Source: Rhodanobacter sp.
GTDB taxonomy: Bacteria; Pseudomonadota; Gammaproteobacteria; Xanthomonadales; Rhodanobacteraceae
Assembly: GCA_004298015.1 (NCBI GenBank)
Contig: SCSE01000033.1
Location: 1 to 64,000, forward strand
DNA: 64,000 nucleotides
Direction of reading: 5' to 3'
The translations under genes and the position numbers were made by a program. Below are positions 44,810 through 54,188 of this stretch, one piece after another (positions within the stretch are counted from its first letter, which is position 1; each line of letters begins with the position of its first letter). Under the pieces are notes generated by a model, which saw only the letters and a program-made list of their open reading frames with translations, ran no database searches and was not told where the DNA came from.

Positions 44810-45037
44810 GAGAGCGAGGTCGGATTCAGTTATTGGAACGACCGCTATGGGTCGGAAACCAACCCTCGGATCCCACCACACTCCGATCATACCGTCCGAC
44901 GAACGGATCACGCCAAATCCATGCGGTGAATCAGGCTGTCCCACCCCCACACTTCCGGCGTCGACTTGCACCGGACGTCATCATCCCCATCTCGGGACTT
45001 CCGCGCCATGCTGCGCCTGTCCCGGCATTGACTATCC

Positions 45038-46885
45038 GTGTCACCCCATGGATCCCCGACGGCGAGCGAGCCGACTGAACTGACCCGCAGCTTTCTCGGA
45101 GTGTTCCGCTTCAGCGGACGCGCGCTGGAGCTGGTGTGGAGTACCAGCAGGTCGTTGACGATCGCGCTGGCTCTGCTGACCATCGCGGCCGGTTTGCTGC
45201 CGGCGGGCGTGGCCTACATCGGCAAGGAGATCGTCGATGCGGTGGTCGGCGCCAGTCGCGTGGTGGCCGCGGGCGGCGACGCGTCGTTGAGCAGGGTCTT
45301 TGCATGGGTCGCTTTGGAGGGGGTGCTGGTGGCGGCGCTGGCCGGCGCGCAGCGTGGCTTGTCGCTGTGCCAGTCGCTGTTGCGCGCGCAGCTGGGGCAA
45401 CGTGTCAACGTGATGATCCTGGAAAAGGCACTGACCCTGGAACTGGCGCAGTTCGAGGATTCGGAGTTCTACGACAAGCTGACCCGCGCCCGCCGCGAAG
45501 CCTCCACCAAGCCGCTGTCACTGGTCACGCGTACGTTCGGCCTGGGCCAGAATGCGATCTCGCTGGTCAGCTACGGCACCTTGCTGTTCCAGTTTTCGCC
45601 GTGGGCGGTATTGGTGCTGGTGCTCGCCGGGCTGCCGTCGTTTTTCGCCGAGACCAAGTTTTCCGGCGATGCGTTCCGGCTGTTCCGCTGGCGTTCGCCG
45701 GAAACAAGGATGCAGCTCTACCTGGAAACCGTGCTGGCGCGCGAGGACCACGCCAAGGAGGTCAAGCTGTTCGGGCTGGGGCCGCTGTTGCTGCAACGCT
45801 ACCGAGATATTTTCCATCTGCTCTACGGCGCCGACCGCAAGCTCGCCATCCGTCGCGACAGCTGGGGTTTCGGCCTCGGCCTGCTCGGCACGCTGACCTT
45901 GTATGGCGCGTATGCGTGGATCGCCATGAGTACGGTCATCGCCCGCATCACGCTGGGCCAGATGACGATGTATCTGATGCTGTTTCGGCAGGGACAATCG
46001 GCGGTGTCGGCGATGCTGTCGGCGATCGGCGGCATGTACGAGGACAACCTGTATCTGTCGACGCTGTACGAGTACCTGGAAACCCCGGTGCCGGACGCCG
46101 CCGGTGCCACGCAGCGCGGTGCGAAGCCGGAGGACGGCATTCGTTTTGAACAGGTCAGCTTCACCTATCCCGGTGCCAGCGAACCGGCACTGCGCGAGAT
46201 CGACCTGCATATCCGCCCCGGCCAGTCGCTGGCCCTGGTAGGTCAGAACGGCTCGGGCAAGACCACCTTGATCAAGCTGCTGACCCGGCTCTACACACCG
46301 GATCATGGCCGCATCGTGCTCGATGGCACCGACCTGCGCGAATGGGACGAGACCGCCTTGCGCCAGCGCATCGGGGTGATCTTCCAGGACTTTGCGCGTT
46401 ACCAGATGCGCGTCGGCGAAAACGTCGGTGCCGGCGACGTCACGCATTTCGCGGATGCAGCGCGCTGGCGCGAGGCCAGCGACAAGGGCATGGCCAGCGA
46501 GTTCATCGACAGCCTGCCCGCCGGCTTCGATACCCAGCTTGGCAAGTGGTTTCGCGAAGGTCGCGAATTGTCCGGCGGGCAATGGCAGAAAATCGCCCTG
46601 GCCCGCGCCTTCATGCGTTCGCGTGCCGACATCCTGGTGCTGGACGAACCCACCGCCGCGATGGATGCGCAAGCCGAAGCGACCATCTACGAGCATTTTC
46701 GCGAACTGGCCGGCCAGCGCATCGCGATCCTGATCTCGCATCGCTTCTCCACCGTGCGCATGGCCGACCAGATCATCGTGATCCAGGACGGTCGCATCAT
46801 CGAACACGGCGACCACACCCAGCTGATGGCGCAGGAAGGCCACTATGCGCACCTGTTCACGCTGCAGGCGCAAGGTTACCGCTGA
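45038..46885 (+). CDS. ABC exporter, fused permease and ATPase
   Basis: A 615-residue half-transporter. About six membrane helices fill the first 340 residues. The ATPase half has Walker A VGQNGSGKTT (about 405), Q-loop IFQDFARY, signature LSGGQWQKIALARA, Walker B ILVLDEPTA and switch ISHRFSTV. It should dimerise and export a lipid, peptide or drug; the substrate is unknown. The start used is GTG at 45038; no clear ribosome site was found, so the first 20 residues are uncertain. It reads alone. Confidence 0.88.
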   Translation: MSPHGSPTASEPTELTRSFLGVFRFSGRALELVWSTSRSLTIALALLTIAAGLLPAGVAYIGKEIVDAVVGASRVVAAGGDASLSRVFAWVALEGVLVAALAGAQRGLSLCQSLLRAQLGQRVNVMILEKALTLELAQFEDSEFYDKLTRARREASTKPLSLVTRTFGLGQNAISLVSYGTLLFQFSPWAVLVLVLAGLPSFFAETKFSGDAFRLFRWRSPETRMQLYLETVLAREDHAKEVKLFGLGPLLLQRYRDIFHLLYGADRKLAIRRDSWGFGLGLLGTLTLYGAYAWIAMSTVIARITLGQMTMYLMLFRQGQSAVSAMLSAIGGMYEDNLYLSTLYEYLETPVPDAAGATQRGAKPEDGIRFEQVSFTYPGASEPALREIDLHIRPGQSLALVGQNGSGKTTLIKLLTRLYTPDHGRIVLDGTDLREWDETALRQRIGVIFQDFARYQMRVGENVGAGDVTHFADAARWREASDKGMASEFIDSLPAGFDTQLGKWFREGRELSGGQWQKIALARAFMRSRADILVLDEPTAAMDAQAEATIYEHFRELAGQRIAILISHRFSTVRMADQIIVIQDGRIIEHGDHTQLMAQEGHYAHLFTLQAQGYR

Positions 46886-47257
46886 GTCGCGTGAACGTTG
46901 CGAGAGTCGCGAATCACCCGCGCACGGGCGCTGGGACGATGGCTGAAATCAGTCGTCATGGCGTTGCAACAGCGGGAACCCGACCGGGGAGACGGTGAAA
47001 AATTCGGCCGCCTACTGCGATCGCCGTCAGATGCCCGTGCCGGCGGCGCGCTGCGGGAAAATCCGGGGTATTTAGCTCACCAAACTCCCCGAGTTTCCCC
47101 ACAACTCACCTTGTCACGAACCCCTGGCGACGCTCTCGCTACGGTGTTCGATATTTCCCCGACCTGTGCGCGAACGAGTGCGCCCAAACGCCGCACCGGG
47201 TTGTAGCGACTCTGGCCAGCCCGCAAAATAGTGCGCGCAACGCAGTAGAAGGTACGC
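46886..47257. other. Intergenic stretch without a supported gene
   Basis: The 372 bp between the ABC exporter and the DUF2946 gene hold only overlapping low-quality frames. A GAAGG ribosome site lies just before the DUF2946 start. I found no clear promoter boxes, terminator hairpin or regulator site here, although the copper-type genes downstream would be expected to be regulated. Confidence 0.4.
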
Positions 47258-47662
47258 ATGAAGCCCAGAGGTCTCCACCGCCTGATCGCAATAGCTGCGC
47301 ATTTTGCGCTGCTTCTTGCCGTCTGCGCCCCGGCGGTGTCCCGACTGCTGGTGGTTCATGGGATGAGTGGCGGCAGTGCTGCCAACGCATCTTCCATGCA
47401 GCACATGCGTCACGGACCGAGCATGCCCGATGAGTCGGCCACGTCGACTCACCGACCCGACGGCAAGACGCCGATGGATGCGTGCGGCTATTGCACGTTT
47501 TTCGCCCATGCCCCGATCTCCCAGACCGTCGTGCCGACGCTCGCGATCCTGCCGCCGCTGCCTACAGCGAAAATCCCTGCGACAGTGGCGGAGGGCTTGC
47601 GCCATGTCACGGATGCGTCATTCAGGCCTCGCGGACCCCCGACTCATCTCGTTGTGAGCTGA
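47258..47662 (+). CDS. DUF2946 protein linked to copper uptake
   Basis: A 134-residue protein with an N-terminal hydrophobic segment (LIAIAAHFALLLAVCAP), a Met/His-rich stretch (MQHMRHGPSMPDE) and the DUF2946 motif DACGYCTFFAHAP, in which two Cys and a His could bind copper. A second hydrophobic part follows. DUF2946 genes often lie beside copper-type TonB receptors, as here (64 bp). Binding of Cu is inferred. Confidence 0.75.
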   Translation: MKPRGLHRLIAIAAHFALLLAVCAPAVSRLLVVHGMSGGSAANASSMQHMRHGPSMPDESATSTHRPDGKTPMDACGYCTFFAHAPISQTVVPTLAILPPLPTAKIPATVAEGLRHVTDASFRPRGPPTHLVVS

Positions 47663-47726
47663 CGATCGCTCCGCCAGTTCTGGCGACAAGGCCCGGCTTC
47701 GCCTGGGCGTCAACGAGATTTTTACC

Positions 47727-49880
47727 ATGACAACTTCAAACCCCCGCCGCGCCGCTCATGCGACGCGGCCATGGCCTGCACGCGCGCCTCTCGTGCATGC
47801 GCTGGCCTGCACCATCGCGCTCGTCCATGCACCGATGTCCCAGGCTGCCGATGCGCCCCAGAAGGAGCACTCCGCCGTTCATTCGCTTGCCCCCGTCGTG
47901 GTCACCGCCACCTTTCAACAGTCGCCATTGACCACGGTAATCGACCCCAAGGTGCCGCAGCAACCCATCCCCGCCAGCGACGGCGCCGACCTGCTGAAGA
48001 CGGTTCCCGGCTTTTCGGTGATGCGCAAGGGCGGCAGCAATGGCGACCCGGTGTTTCGCGGCATGTCCGGGTCGCGCCTGGCCATCGTCGCCGATGGCAC
48101 GCAGTTGGCCGGTGGCGGCTCGTCGCGGATGGATCCACCCACCTCCTATATCTCTCCGGCGCTGTACGACCGGGTCGTGATCATCAAGGGTCCGGAAACG
48201 GTTATCGCCGGCCCGGTCGGCTCGGCCGGAACCGTCTTGTTCGAGCGCGAGACACCGACTTACACCAAAGCCGACGCGACGCTCGATGCCAGCACCACGG
48301 TGGGCTCCTTTGGCCGCAACGATCAGACGGTCGACTTCAAGGGTGGCACCCCGCTGTTCTATGTCGACGTGGATGGCAACCGCACCCATTCGAATGACTA
48401 CAGGGATGGTAACGGCGACAAGGTCCACTCCAGTTACAACCGCTGGAACGTCAATACCGCGCTTGGCTGGACGCCGGACAAAAACACCTCGATCGAACTA
48501 TCCGCCGGCACCGGCAACGGCCAGGCTGCCTATGCGTTCAGCGCCATGGATGGCATCAAATTCCTGCGCCAGAGCACGGCGCTGAAATTCGAAAAAAAGC
48601 ATCTCACCGAACACTGGACCAAGCTCGAAGCAAAGGTTTATCGCAACGACATCGACCATGTCATGGACAACTACACTCTGCGCAAACCCGACCCCGACAG
48701 CACGATGCCCCTGGCGATGGCCAGCGACCTGCAGCGAAACACCACCGGCGGGCGTATCGCGGCAACCTTCGATTGGGCGAATCGCTTTCACCTGGTCACG
48801 GGTCTGGACGCCACCAGCAGCACGCACAATTCACGCGTGGGCGGCCCGATCGGCAGCCCCATGGGGTACTACAAGGCCAAGCCGCGCGTGCGTGACGCCC
48901 GCATGGAAAACCAGGGTGTTTTTGCCGAGGGCACCTGGCACGCCACGGCAAAAGACCGCCTGATCGCCGGGGCGCGCATAGATCGTCCCCGCACCCGCGG
49001 CTACAAGATCGCCACCGGCACTGACAGCGGCATGAACATGGGTTCGATGGGAGGTATGGGCGACTCGACCAAGATGCCCTCGTCCGGCGCCATGACCTTA
49101 AACACCACACGCGACGCGACCTTGCCGAGCGGCTTCGTACGCTACGAGCACGACATGAAAGCACCCGCCACCTTCTACGCCGGCATCGGTCATTCGGAAC
49201 GCTTCCCGGATTACTGGGAACTCTTCGGTCAACACGTAGGCACCACCGTGGCAACGTTCCGCGGCCTACGCCCGGAACGAACCACCCAGCTGGACGTCGG
49301 CCTGCAATACCACAGCCATCGGGTCAAGGCGTGGGTGTCCGGTTACGCAGGCATCATCGACGACTTCATCCTCATCCACTACGGCAAGACCAGCGGCTAC
49401 GCCAACAACGTCAAGGCGCGCATTGCCGGCGGCGAAGTAGGCGCCGAATACCGCCTCACCGATTGCTGGAAGGCCTCGGCCACCCTGGCCTACGCCTGGG
49501 GCGAAGACCGCACCGAAAACCGCCCGTTGCCGCAGATGCCCCCGCTGGAAAGCCGGCTGGGCCTGACCTGGGACAACGGAACCTGGTCCGGTGGGGCGCT
49601 GTGGCGCGTGGTTGCACCACAAAACCGCGTCGCGCTGGGTGAAGGCAATATCGTCGGCCAGGATCTCGGCAAATCGGCTGGCTACGGCATTTTTTCGCTG
49701 CACGCCGGTTGGCGCATTGCCGCGGCGTGGAACCTCACCGCGGGCATCGACAACGTACTCGGCAAGACCTATGCCGAGCACATCAGCCCGTCGGTGGTCG
49801 CCATTCAGGGGTTCACCAGCAGTACCCGTGTCAACGAACCAGGGCGCGTGGCGTGGATGAAGCTGTCGCTATCGCTCTAA
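47727..49880 (+). CDS. TonB-dependent copper receptor, OprC-like
   Basis: A 717-residue outer membrane receptor. The signal peptide ends about residue 41 (MSQAAD). A TonB-box region (APVVVTATF) and a plug with LLKTVPGFSVMRKGGSNGDPVFRGM follow, as in the OprC/copper receptor subfamily. The 22-strand barrel ends VAWMKLSLSL. A Met/Gly-rich loop (GMNMGSMGGMGDSTKM) near residue 435 is a plausible copper site. The DUF2946 gene upstream supports copper as the substrate. Confidence 0.88.
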   Translation: MTTSNPRRAAHATRPWPARAPLVHALACTIALVHAPMSQAADAPQKEHSAVHSLAPVVVTATFQQSPLTTVIDPKVPQQPIPASDGADLLKTVPGFSVMRKGGSNGDPVFRGMSGSRLAIVADGTQLAGGGSSRMDPPTSYISPALYDRVVIIKGPETVIAGPVGSAGTVLFERETPTYTKADATLDASTTVGSFGRNDQTVDFKGGTPLFYVDVDGNRTHSNDYRDGNGDKVHSSYNRWNVNTALGWTPDKNTSIELSAGTGNGQAAYAFSAMDGIKFLRQSTALKFEKKHLTEHWTKLEAKVYRNDIDHVMDNYTLRKPDPDSTMPLAMASDLQRNTTGGRIAATFDWANRFHLVTGLDATSSTHNSRVGGPIGSPMGYYKAKPRVRDARMENQGVFAEGTWHATAKDRLIAGARIDRPRTRGYKIATGTDSGMNMGSMGGMGDSTKMPSSGAMTLNTTRDATLPSGFVRYEHDMKAPATFYAGIGHSERFPDYWELFGQHVGTTVATFRGLRPERTTQLDVGLQYHSHRVKAWVSGYAGIIDDFILIHYGKTSGYANNVKARIAGGEVGAEYRLTDCWKASATLAYAWGEDRTENRPLPQMPPLESRLGLTWDNGTWSGGALWRVVAPQNRVALGEGNIVGQDLGKSAGYGIFSLHAGWRIAAAWNLTAGIDNVLGKTYAEHISPSVVAIQGFTSSTRVNEPGRVAWMKLSLSL

Positions 49881-49893
49881 TCCCGCGGGATTA
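49878..49893. repeat. Perfect 16-bp palindrome at the receptor stop codon
   Basis: TAATCCCGCGGGATTA is symmetrical over all 16 bases and begins with the TAA stop of the copper receptor gene. There is no loop and no T run, so it is not a normal terminator. It may be a protein-binding site or chance. Confidence 0.45.
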
Positions 49894-50134
49894 CCGGCAA
49901 GATCGGGCAGGGGTTCATAGGCTCCGAACCGTATCCGCACGGCGCATCCCGCCGTACGGAGCGCTTTGATGACGGTGTGAGTCGATCCGGGCGACCCCTC
50001 GCTAGCAACCCGAAATGTTTCGACCATTGCTTGTTTTTCGACGCCGGAAGCACAGCGAGGCAGCATTCGTGTGCTTGACCCTGCCCGCCTGCCCGCCCCA
50101 TGCTTCTCTGTCTACAACCATCCGAAACACACGC

Positions 50135-52024
50135 ATGAGCAGTCGCTACAACGCCGCCGACATTGAAGTCCTCTCCGGCCTGGATCCGGTCAAGCGCCGC
50201 CCCGGCATGTATACCGACACCACCCGGCCGAATCATCTGGTGCAGGAGGTCGTCGACAACTCGGTGGATGAGGCACTGGCCGGCCACGCCAAATCGATCG
50301 AGGTCGTGCTGTACCCCGATGGTGCGGTGGAAGTAAGCGACGACGGGCGCGGCATGCCGGTGGACATCCATCCGGAGGAAGGCGTTTCCGGCGTCGAGCT
50401 GATCATGACCCGGCTGCATGCGGGCGGAAAGTTCAACGGCAAGAACTACAACTTCTCCGGCGGCCTGCACGGCGTCGGCGTGTCGGTGGTCAATGCCCTG
50501 TCCGACCGCGTCGAAGTGAGCATCCGCCGCGACGGCTCCGAATACCGGATGGCCTTCGAGCACGGCGACAAGGTCACCCCGCTGGAAGTCGTCGGCAGTG
50601 TGCCGAAGAAGCGCAGCGGCACCACCTTGCGTTTCTGGCCGGAAGCGAAATACTTCGACTCGCCGAAAATTTCACTGCCGAAACTCAAGCATCTGCTGCG
50701 CGCCAAGGCGGTGCTCTGCGCCGGCCTCAGCGTCAAGCTCACCGATGCTGGCAGTGGTGAAGTGATTGAATGGCATTACGAGGACGGTCTTCGCGACTAC
50801 CTGCGCGGCGAGCTGGATGGCGCCGAGGCACTGCCCAACGAGTTGTTCGTGCATCAGATGGCTCGCGATGTCGAAGGCATGGAGGTGGCACTGACCTGGC
50901 TGCCCGAAGGCGAACTGGTACAGGAAAGCTACGTCAACCTGATCCCCACCGCGCAGGGCGGTACCCACGTCAATGGCCTGCGTACCGGCCTCACCACCGC
51001 CATCCGCGAGTTCTGCGACATCCGCAATCTGCTGCCACGCGGCGTCAAGCTGGCACCGGAGGATGTGTGGGAGCGACTGGCCTTCGTACTGTCGGCCAAG
51101 CTGCAGGACCCGCAATTTGCCGGCCAGACCAAGGAACGCCTGTCCTCGCGCAATGCCGCGGGCATGGTCGAAAACGTCATCCACGATGCCTTCAGCCTGT
51201 GGCTGAACCAGCACACCGAGCTGGGCGAACGCATCGCGCAACTGGCCATCGAGCGCGCCAGTGCACGGCTGAAGGCTGCCAAGCAGGTGGTCCGCAAGAA
51301 GATTACCCAGGGCCCGGCGCTGCCCGGCAAGCTGGCCGACTGCACCGCCACCGACCTCACCCGCACCGAGCTGTTCCTGGTCGAGGGCGACTCAGCCGGT
51401 GGCAGCGCCAAGCAGGCGCGCGACAAGGAGTTCCAGGCGATCCTGCCGCTGCGCGGCAAGATCCTCAATACCTGGGAGGTCGAATCGACCTCGGTACTGG
51501 CCTCCGAGGAAGTGCACAATCTGGCTATTGCGATCGGTTGTGATCCGGGCAAGGACGATATTTCGGGTTTGCGCTATGGCAAGGTGATCATTCTTGCCGA
51601 TGCCGATTCGGATGGTCTGCATATTGCCACCTTGCTGGCGGCGCTTTTTCTCCGGCACTTCCCCCGGCTGGTCAGCGACGGCCATGTGTTCGTGGCGATG
51701 CCGCCGTTGTTCCGAGTCGATGTCGGCAAGCAGGTTTTCTACTGCCTCGACGAGAACGAAAAGCAGGCGATGCTGGCGCGGATCGAGCGCGAGAAGATGA
51801 AAGGCGCGGTCAGCACCACCCGCTTCAAGGGGCTGGGCGAGATGAACCCGCCGCAACTGCGCGAGTCCACCATCCACCCGGATACGCGCCGGCTGGTGCA
51901 ACTGACCGTCGACGACACCGAAGGCACCAGCAAATTGATGGACCTGTTGCTGGCCAAGAAGCGCGCCGGTGACCGCAAGGCCTGGCTGGAAGAAAAAGGC
52001 GATCTGGCGACCCTGGACGTGTGA
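50135..52024 (+). CDS. parE: DNA topoisomerase IV subunit B
   Basis: A 629-residue GHKL ATPase of the type II topoisomerase family. It has the start RYNAADIEVLSGLDPVKRRPGMY, VVDNSVDEAL, the ATP lid VSDDGRGMPVDIH and YNFSGGLHGVGVSVVNALS. The TOPRIM part has LFLVEGDSAGGSAKQARD and ILADADSDGLHIATLL, and the C-terminus has RFKGLGEMNPPQL. With ParC it unlinks daughter chromosomes. Length fits ParE, not the longer GyrB. Start is ATG 50135; the frame opens at 50015 but only the shorter form is family-like. parC is not in the window. Confidence 0.95.
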   Translation: MSSRYNAADIEVLSGLDPVKRRPGMYTDTTRPNHLVQEVVDNSVDEALAGHAKSIEVVLYPDGAVEVSDDGRGMPVDIHPEEGVSGVELIMTRLHAGGKFNGKNYNFSGGLHGVGVSVVNALSDRVEVSIRRDGSEYRMAFEHGDKVTPLEVVGSVPKKRSGTTLRFWPEAKYFDSPKISLPKLKHLLRAKAVLCAGLSVKLTDAGSGEVIEWHYEDGLRDYLRGELDGAEALPNELFVHQMARDVEGMEVALTWLPEGELVQESYVNLIPTAQGGTHVNGLRTGLTTAIREFCDIRNLLPRGVKLAPEDVWERLAFVLSAKLQDPQFAGQTKERLSSRNAAGMVENVIHDAFSLWLNQHTELGERIAQLAIERASARLKAAKQVVRKKITQGPALPGKLADCTATDLTRTELFLVEGDSAGGSAKQARDKEFQAILPLRGKILNTWEVESTSVLASEEVHNLAIAIGCDPGKDDISGLRYGKVIILADADSDGLHIATLLAALFLRHFPRLVSDGHVFVAMPPLFRVDVGKQVFYCLDENEKQAMLARIEREKMKGAVSTTRFKGLGEMNPPQLRESTIHPDTRRLVQLTVDDTEGTSKLMDLLLAKKRAGDRKAWLEEKGDLATLDV

Positions 52025-52167
52025 TCGGTGGCATGACGCGGACCTGCTCCGCGTCATGCGCGAGTGACAAACCTCAACATATATCGCCGGCATTGCATCC
52101 CTGATGGTCTTTGGCCCGTATCTCCACACGCTTCCACTCCGCGAAGCGGACACGACTGGAGAACCCC

Positions 52168-52770
52168 ATGAAGATGAATCAAGGCATGCGTACCCTGACC
52201 CTCGGCCTTACCCTGGCCCTGGCCAGCGCCGCCGTGGTACCGATGGCCATGGCCGGCTCGATGCATGCGATGCATGCGATGCATGCGAACAAGACCGTGA
52301 TGGTCGGTGGTGCCGCGATGTACCCGAGCAAGAACATCATCCAGAACGCGGTGAACTCGAAAGACCACACCACCCTGGTCGCCGCCGTGAAAGCCGCCGG
52401 GCTGGTCGGCACGCTCGAAGGCAAGGGCCCATTCACCGTATTCGCGCCCACCAACGAGGCCTTCGCCGCCTTGCCGGCGGGCACCGTGCAGACCTTGCTG
52501 AAGCCCGAAAACAAGGCCACCCTGACCAAGATCCTCACCTATCACGTGGTTCCCGGCCGACTGACCTCGAGCGACCTGGCCAAGGCCGTGAAGGCCGGTG
52601 GCGGCAAGGCCGTGCTGAAGACCGTCGAAGGCGACGACATCACGATCCGCAAGGACGGCACGCAGTGGACCGTGACCGATGACAAGGGCGGTGTCGCCGA
52701 CATCACCATCGCCAACGTCCTGCAGTCCAATGGCGTGATCTACGTCATCAACAAAGTGCTGATGCCGTAA
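52168..52770 (+). CDS. Exported fasciclin-domain protein
   Basis: A 200-residue protein with a signal peptide of about 28 residues (PMAMAGS). [10 protein letters not shown] stretch (three tandem near-identical 9-base units) follows, then one fasciclin domain (residues 62-198: [38 protein letters not shown]). Fasciclin domains act in surface adhesion. The Met/His stretch could bind metal. The ATG at 52168 has a GGAG site upstream. A strong terminator follows 30 bp after the stop. Confidence 0.9.
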   Translation: MKMNQGMRTLTLGLTLALASAAVVPMAMAGSMHAMHAMHANKTVMVGGAAMYPSKNIIQNAVNSKDHTTLVAAVKAAGLVGTLEGKGPFTVFAPTNEAFAALPAGTVQTLLKPENKATLTKILTYHVVPGRLTSSDLAKAVKAGGGKAVLKTVEGDDITIRKDGTQWTVTDDKGGVADITIANVLQSNGVIYVINKVLMP

Positions 52771-52800
52771 CCCACCGCAGGCGACCCTTGCTCACCCAGT

Positions 52801-52835
52801 GCCGCCCCGACGTCCGCGTCGGGGCGGCTTTTTTT
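52801..52835 (+). terminator. Rho-independent terminator after the fasciclin gene
   Basis: GCCGCCCCGACG (52801-52812) pairs perfectly with CGTCGGGGCGGC (52817-52828) around a TCCG loop and is followed by seven T. It ends the fasciclin message, and protects the dioxygenase gene that starts 51 bases later. Confidence 0.95.
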
Positions 52836-52885
52836 GCGGCCACGGCGGCGCTATGGTGTGACCCCCACCTAGCCGGCTTCCGGAC

Positions 52886-53407
52886 ATGAGCATGTTGCCG
52901 CCACTCGACCTGCATCGCTGGATCGACGAACACCGCCATCTGCTGAAACCCCCGGTCGGCAACAAGTGCATTGTCGATGGCGACTTCATCATCATGATCG
53001 TCGGCGGACCCAATGCGCGCACCGACTACCACCACGACGAGGGTCCTGAGTTTTTCTACCAGCTTGAAGGCGAGATGGTGCTGAAGGTGCAGGACGACGG
53101 GCGCGCTCGCGACATCCCGATCCGCGCCGGGGAGATCTTCTACCTGCCACCGCGTGTACCGCATTCGCCACAACGCATGCCCGGATCGATCGGACTGGTG
53201 ATCGAGCGCCGCCGACTGGCACATGAAAAGGATGGACTGCTGTGGTTCTGCGAGCGCTGCAACCACAAGCTGTATGAAGAACACTTTGTGCTCGACAGCA
53301 TCGAACGCGATTTCCCGCCCGTGCTCGAGCGCTTCTATCGATCACCCATCGCGCGCACCTGCGACGCCTGTGGCCACGTCCACCCCGTACCCAAAAAATA
53401 CGTGTAG
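52886..53407 (+). CDS. 3-hydroxyanthranilate 3,4-dioxygenase
   Basis: A 173-residue cupin. The iron site is His-x-x-x-x-Glu in [12 protein letters not shown] with a later His in [14 protein letters not shown]; the substrate-binding-type Arg lies in NARTDYH. A C-terminal rubredoxin-like iron site is present (FCERCNHK and [10 protein letters not shown]), as in bacterial enzymes. It opens 3-hydroxyanthranilate to the precursor of quinolinate, in tryptophan breakdown or NAD synthesis. No other kynurenine gene is nearby. Its last codons (..KYV) and stop lie in the REP element at 53401. Confidence 0.93.
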   Translation: MSMLPPLDLHRWIDEHRHLLKPPVGNKCIVDGDFIIMIVGGPNARTDYHHDEGPEFFYQLEGEMVLKVQDDGRARDIPIRAGEIFYLPPRVPHSPQRMPGSIGLVIERRRLAHEKDGLLWFCERCNHKLYEEHFVLDSIERDFPPVLERFYRSPIARTCDACGHVHPVPKKYV

Positions 53408-53481
53408 GAGCGCACCCTGTGCGCGATGGCTCTTGGTGGCGTGACGGAAAACCTATCGCCCACAGGGTGCGCTCCTACACG
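53401..53481. repeat. Inverted pair of REP-type hairpin elements
   Basis: CGTGTAGGAGCGCACCCTGTG (53401-53421) is an exact inverted copy of 53461-53481, with 39 bases between. Each arm has the GTAGGAGCGC..GCGCGAT form of REP elements in this group. The element lies between convergent genes and both take their stop codon (TAG in GTGTAG) from it. The RNA hairpin can also act as a bidirectional terminator. Confidence 0.85.
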
Positions 53482-54059
53482 CGCGCCAGCCATTTCCCGG
53501 CCATGCGTCGCAGCGAGATGTCGAGGCTTTCGTCGTTTGCCACCTCCGCCACGGTTCGCCATGCCAGCGCATGCGACTCCGGGTTGATCGTGAAGCGCTC
53601 ATCCTGTGCGGCACGAATGACGTATCGCACGTCGTAGTGCCAATGATCGGGTTCACTGGCACGCGCAGGTATCCGATGACGGTCGATATCGAAGATGCCG
53701 CCTTCGACGCGAAGCCCCGCCACGCCGGTTTCTTCCTGCGCCTCGCGCAAGGCCACACGCGCGAGATCGACCTCGCCATCGGCATGACCGCCCGGCTGCA
53801 ACCAGCGACCCAGCTTGCGATGGTGCATCAGCAGTACCCGCATGCCGTCGGCACTGACCAGCCACGCCGAGCCGGTGAAGTGACCGAACTCCTGCGACCG
53901 CTCAAAAACCCCGGCCGCCGAACCAAGGAAACGCTGAAACCATCCGAGGGTCTCAACCTCTTCCGGATGCTTGGGCGCATAGGCTTCAAATTCGTTGGAA
54001 AGCATTGAAAAATCGGGGCGCATGACTTCTGGCATGGTTTGGAACAACAACCGCATCAT
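53475..54059 (-). CDS. NUDIX hydrolase
   Basis: A 194-residue protein with a full NUDIX box, from GGHADGEVDLARVALREAQ through EETGV (G-x5-E-x7-R-E-x2-E-E-x-G). The N-terminal 50 residues contain FGHFTGSAWLVSADG. It cleaves a nucleoside diphosphate linked to some group; the exact substrate is unknown. The first two residues are both Met. The gene ends LARV and stop within the inverted REP pair. Confidence 0.9.
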   Translation of the reverse strand: MMRLLFQTMPEVMRPDFSMLSNEFEAYAPKHPEEVETLGWFQRFLGSAAGVFERSQEFGHFTGSAWLVSADGMRVLLMHHRKLGRWLQPGGHADGEVDLARVALREAQEETGVAGLRVEGGIFDIDRHRIPARASEPDHWHYDVRYVIRAAQDERFTINPESHALAWRTVAEVANDESLDISLRRMAGKWLARV

Positions 54060-54188
54060 AGCTGCGCCGCAGCTTGTCCACCCTACGCCACTCCGCTATG
54101 GTTGCGCGTCACTTAAGGCTTGTCTTGCCTTGCTCGTGAAGCTTGCTTGCGGGCACCGCATTCGTCATTCCCGGGGGAGATACCGTTC

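Noticed and set aside
44720-44971. An 83-codon minus-strand frame after the RloB-like gene
   Set aside because: It overlaps the end of that gene and has low-complexity content without a ribosome site.
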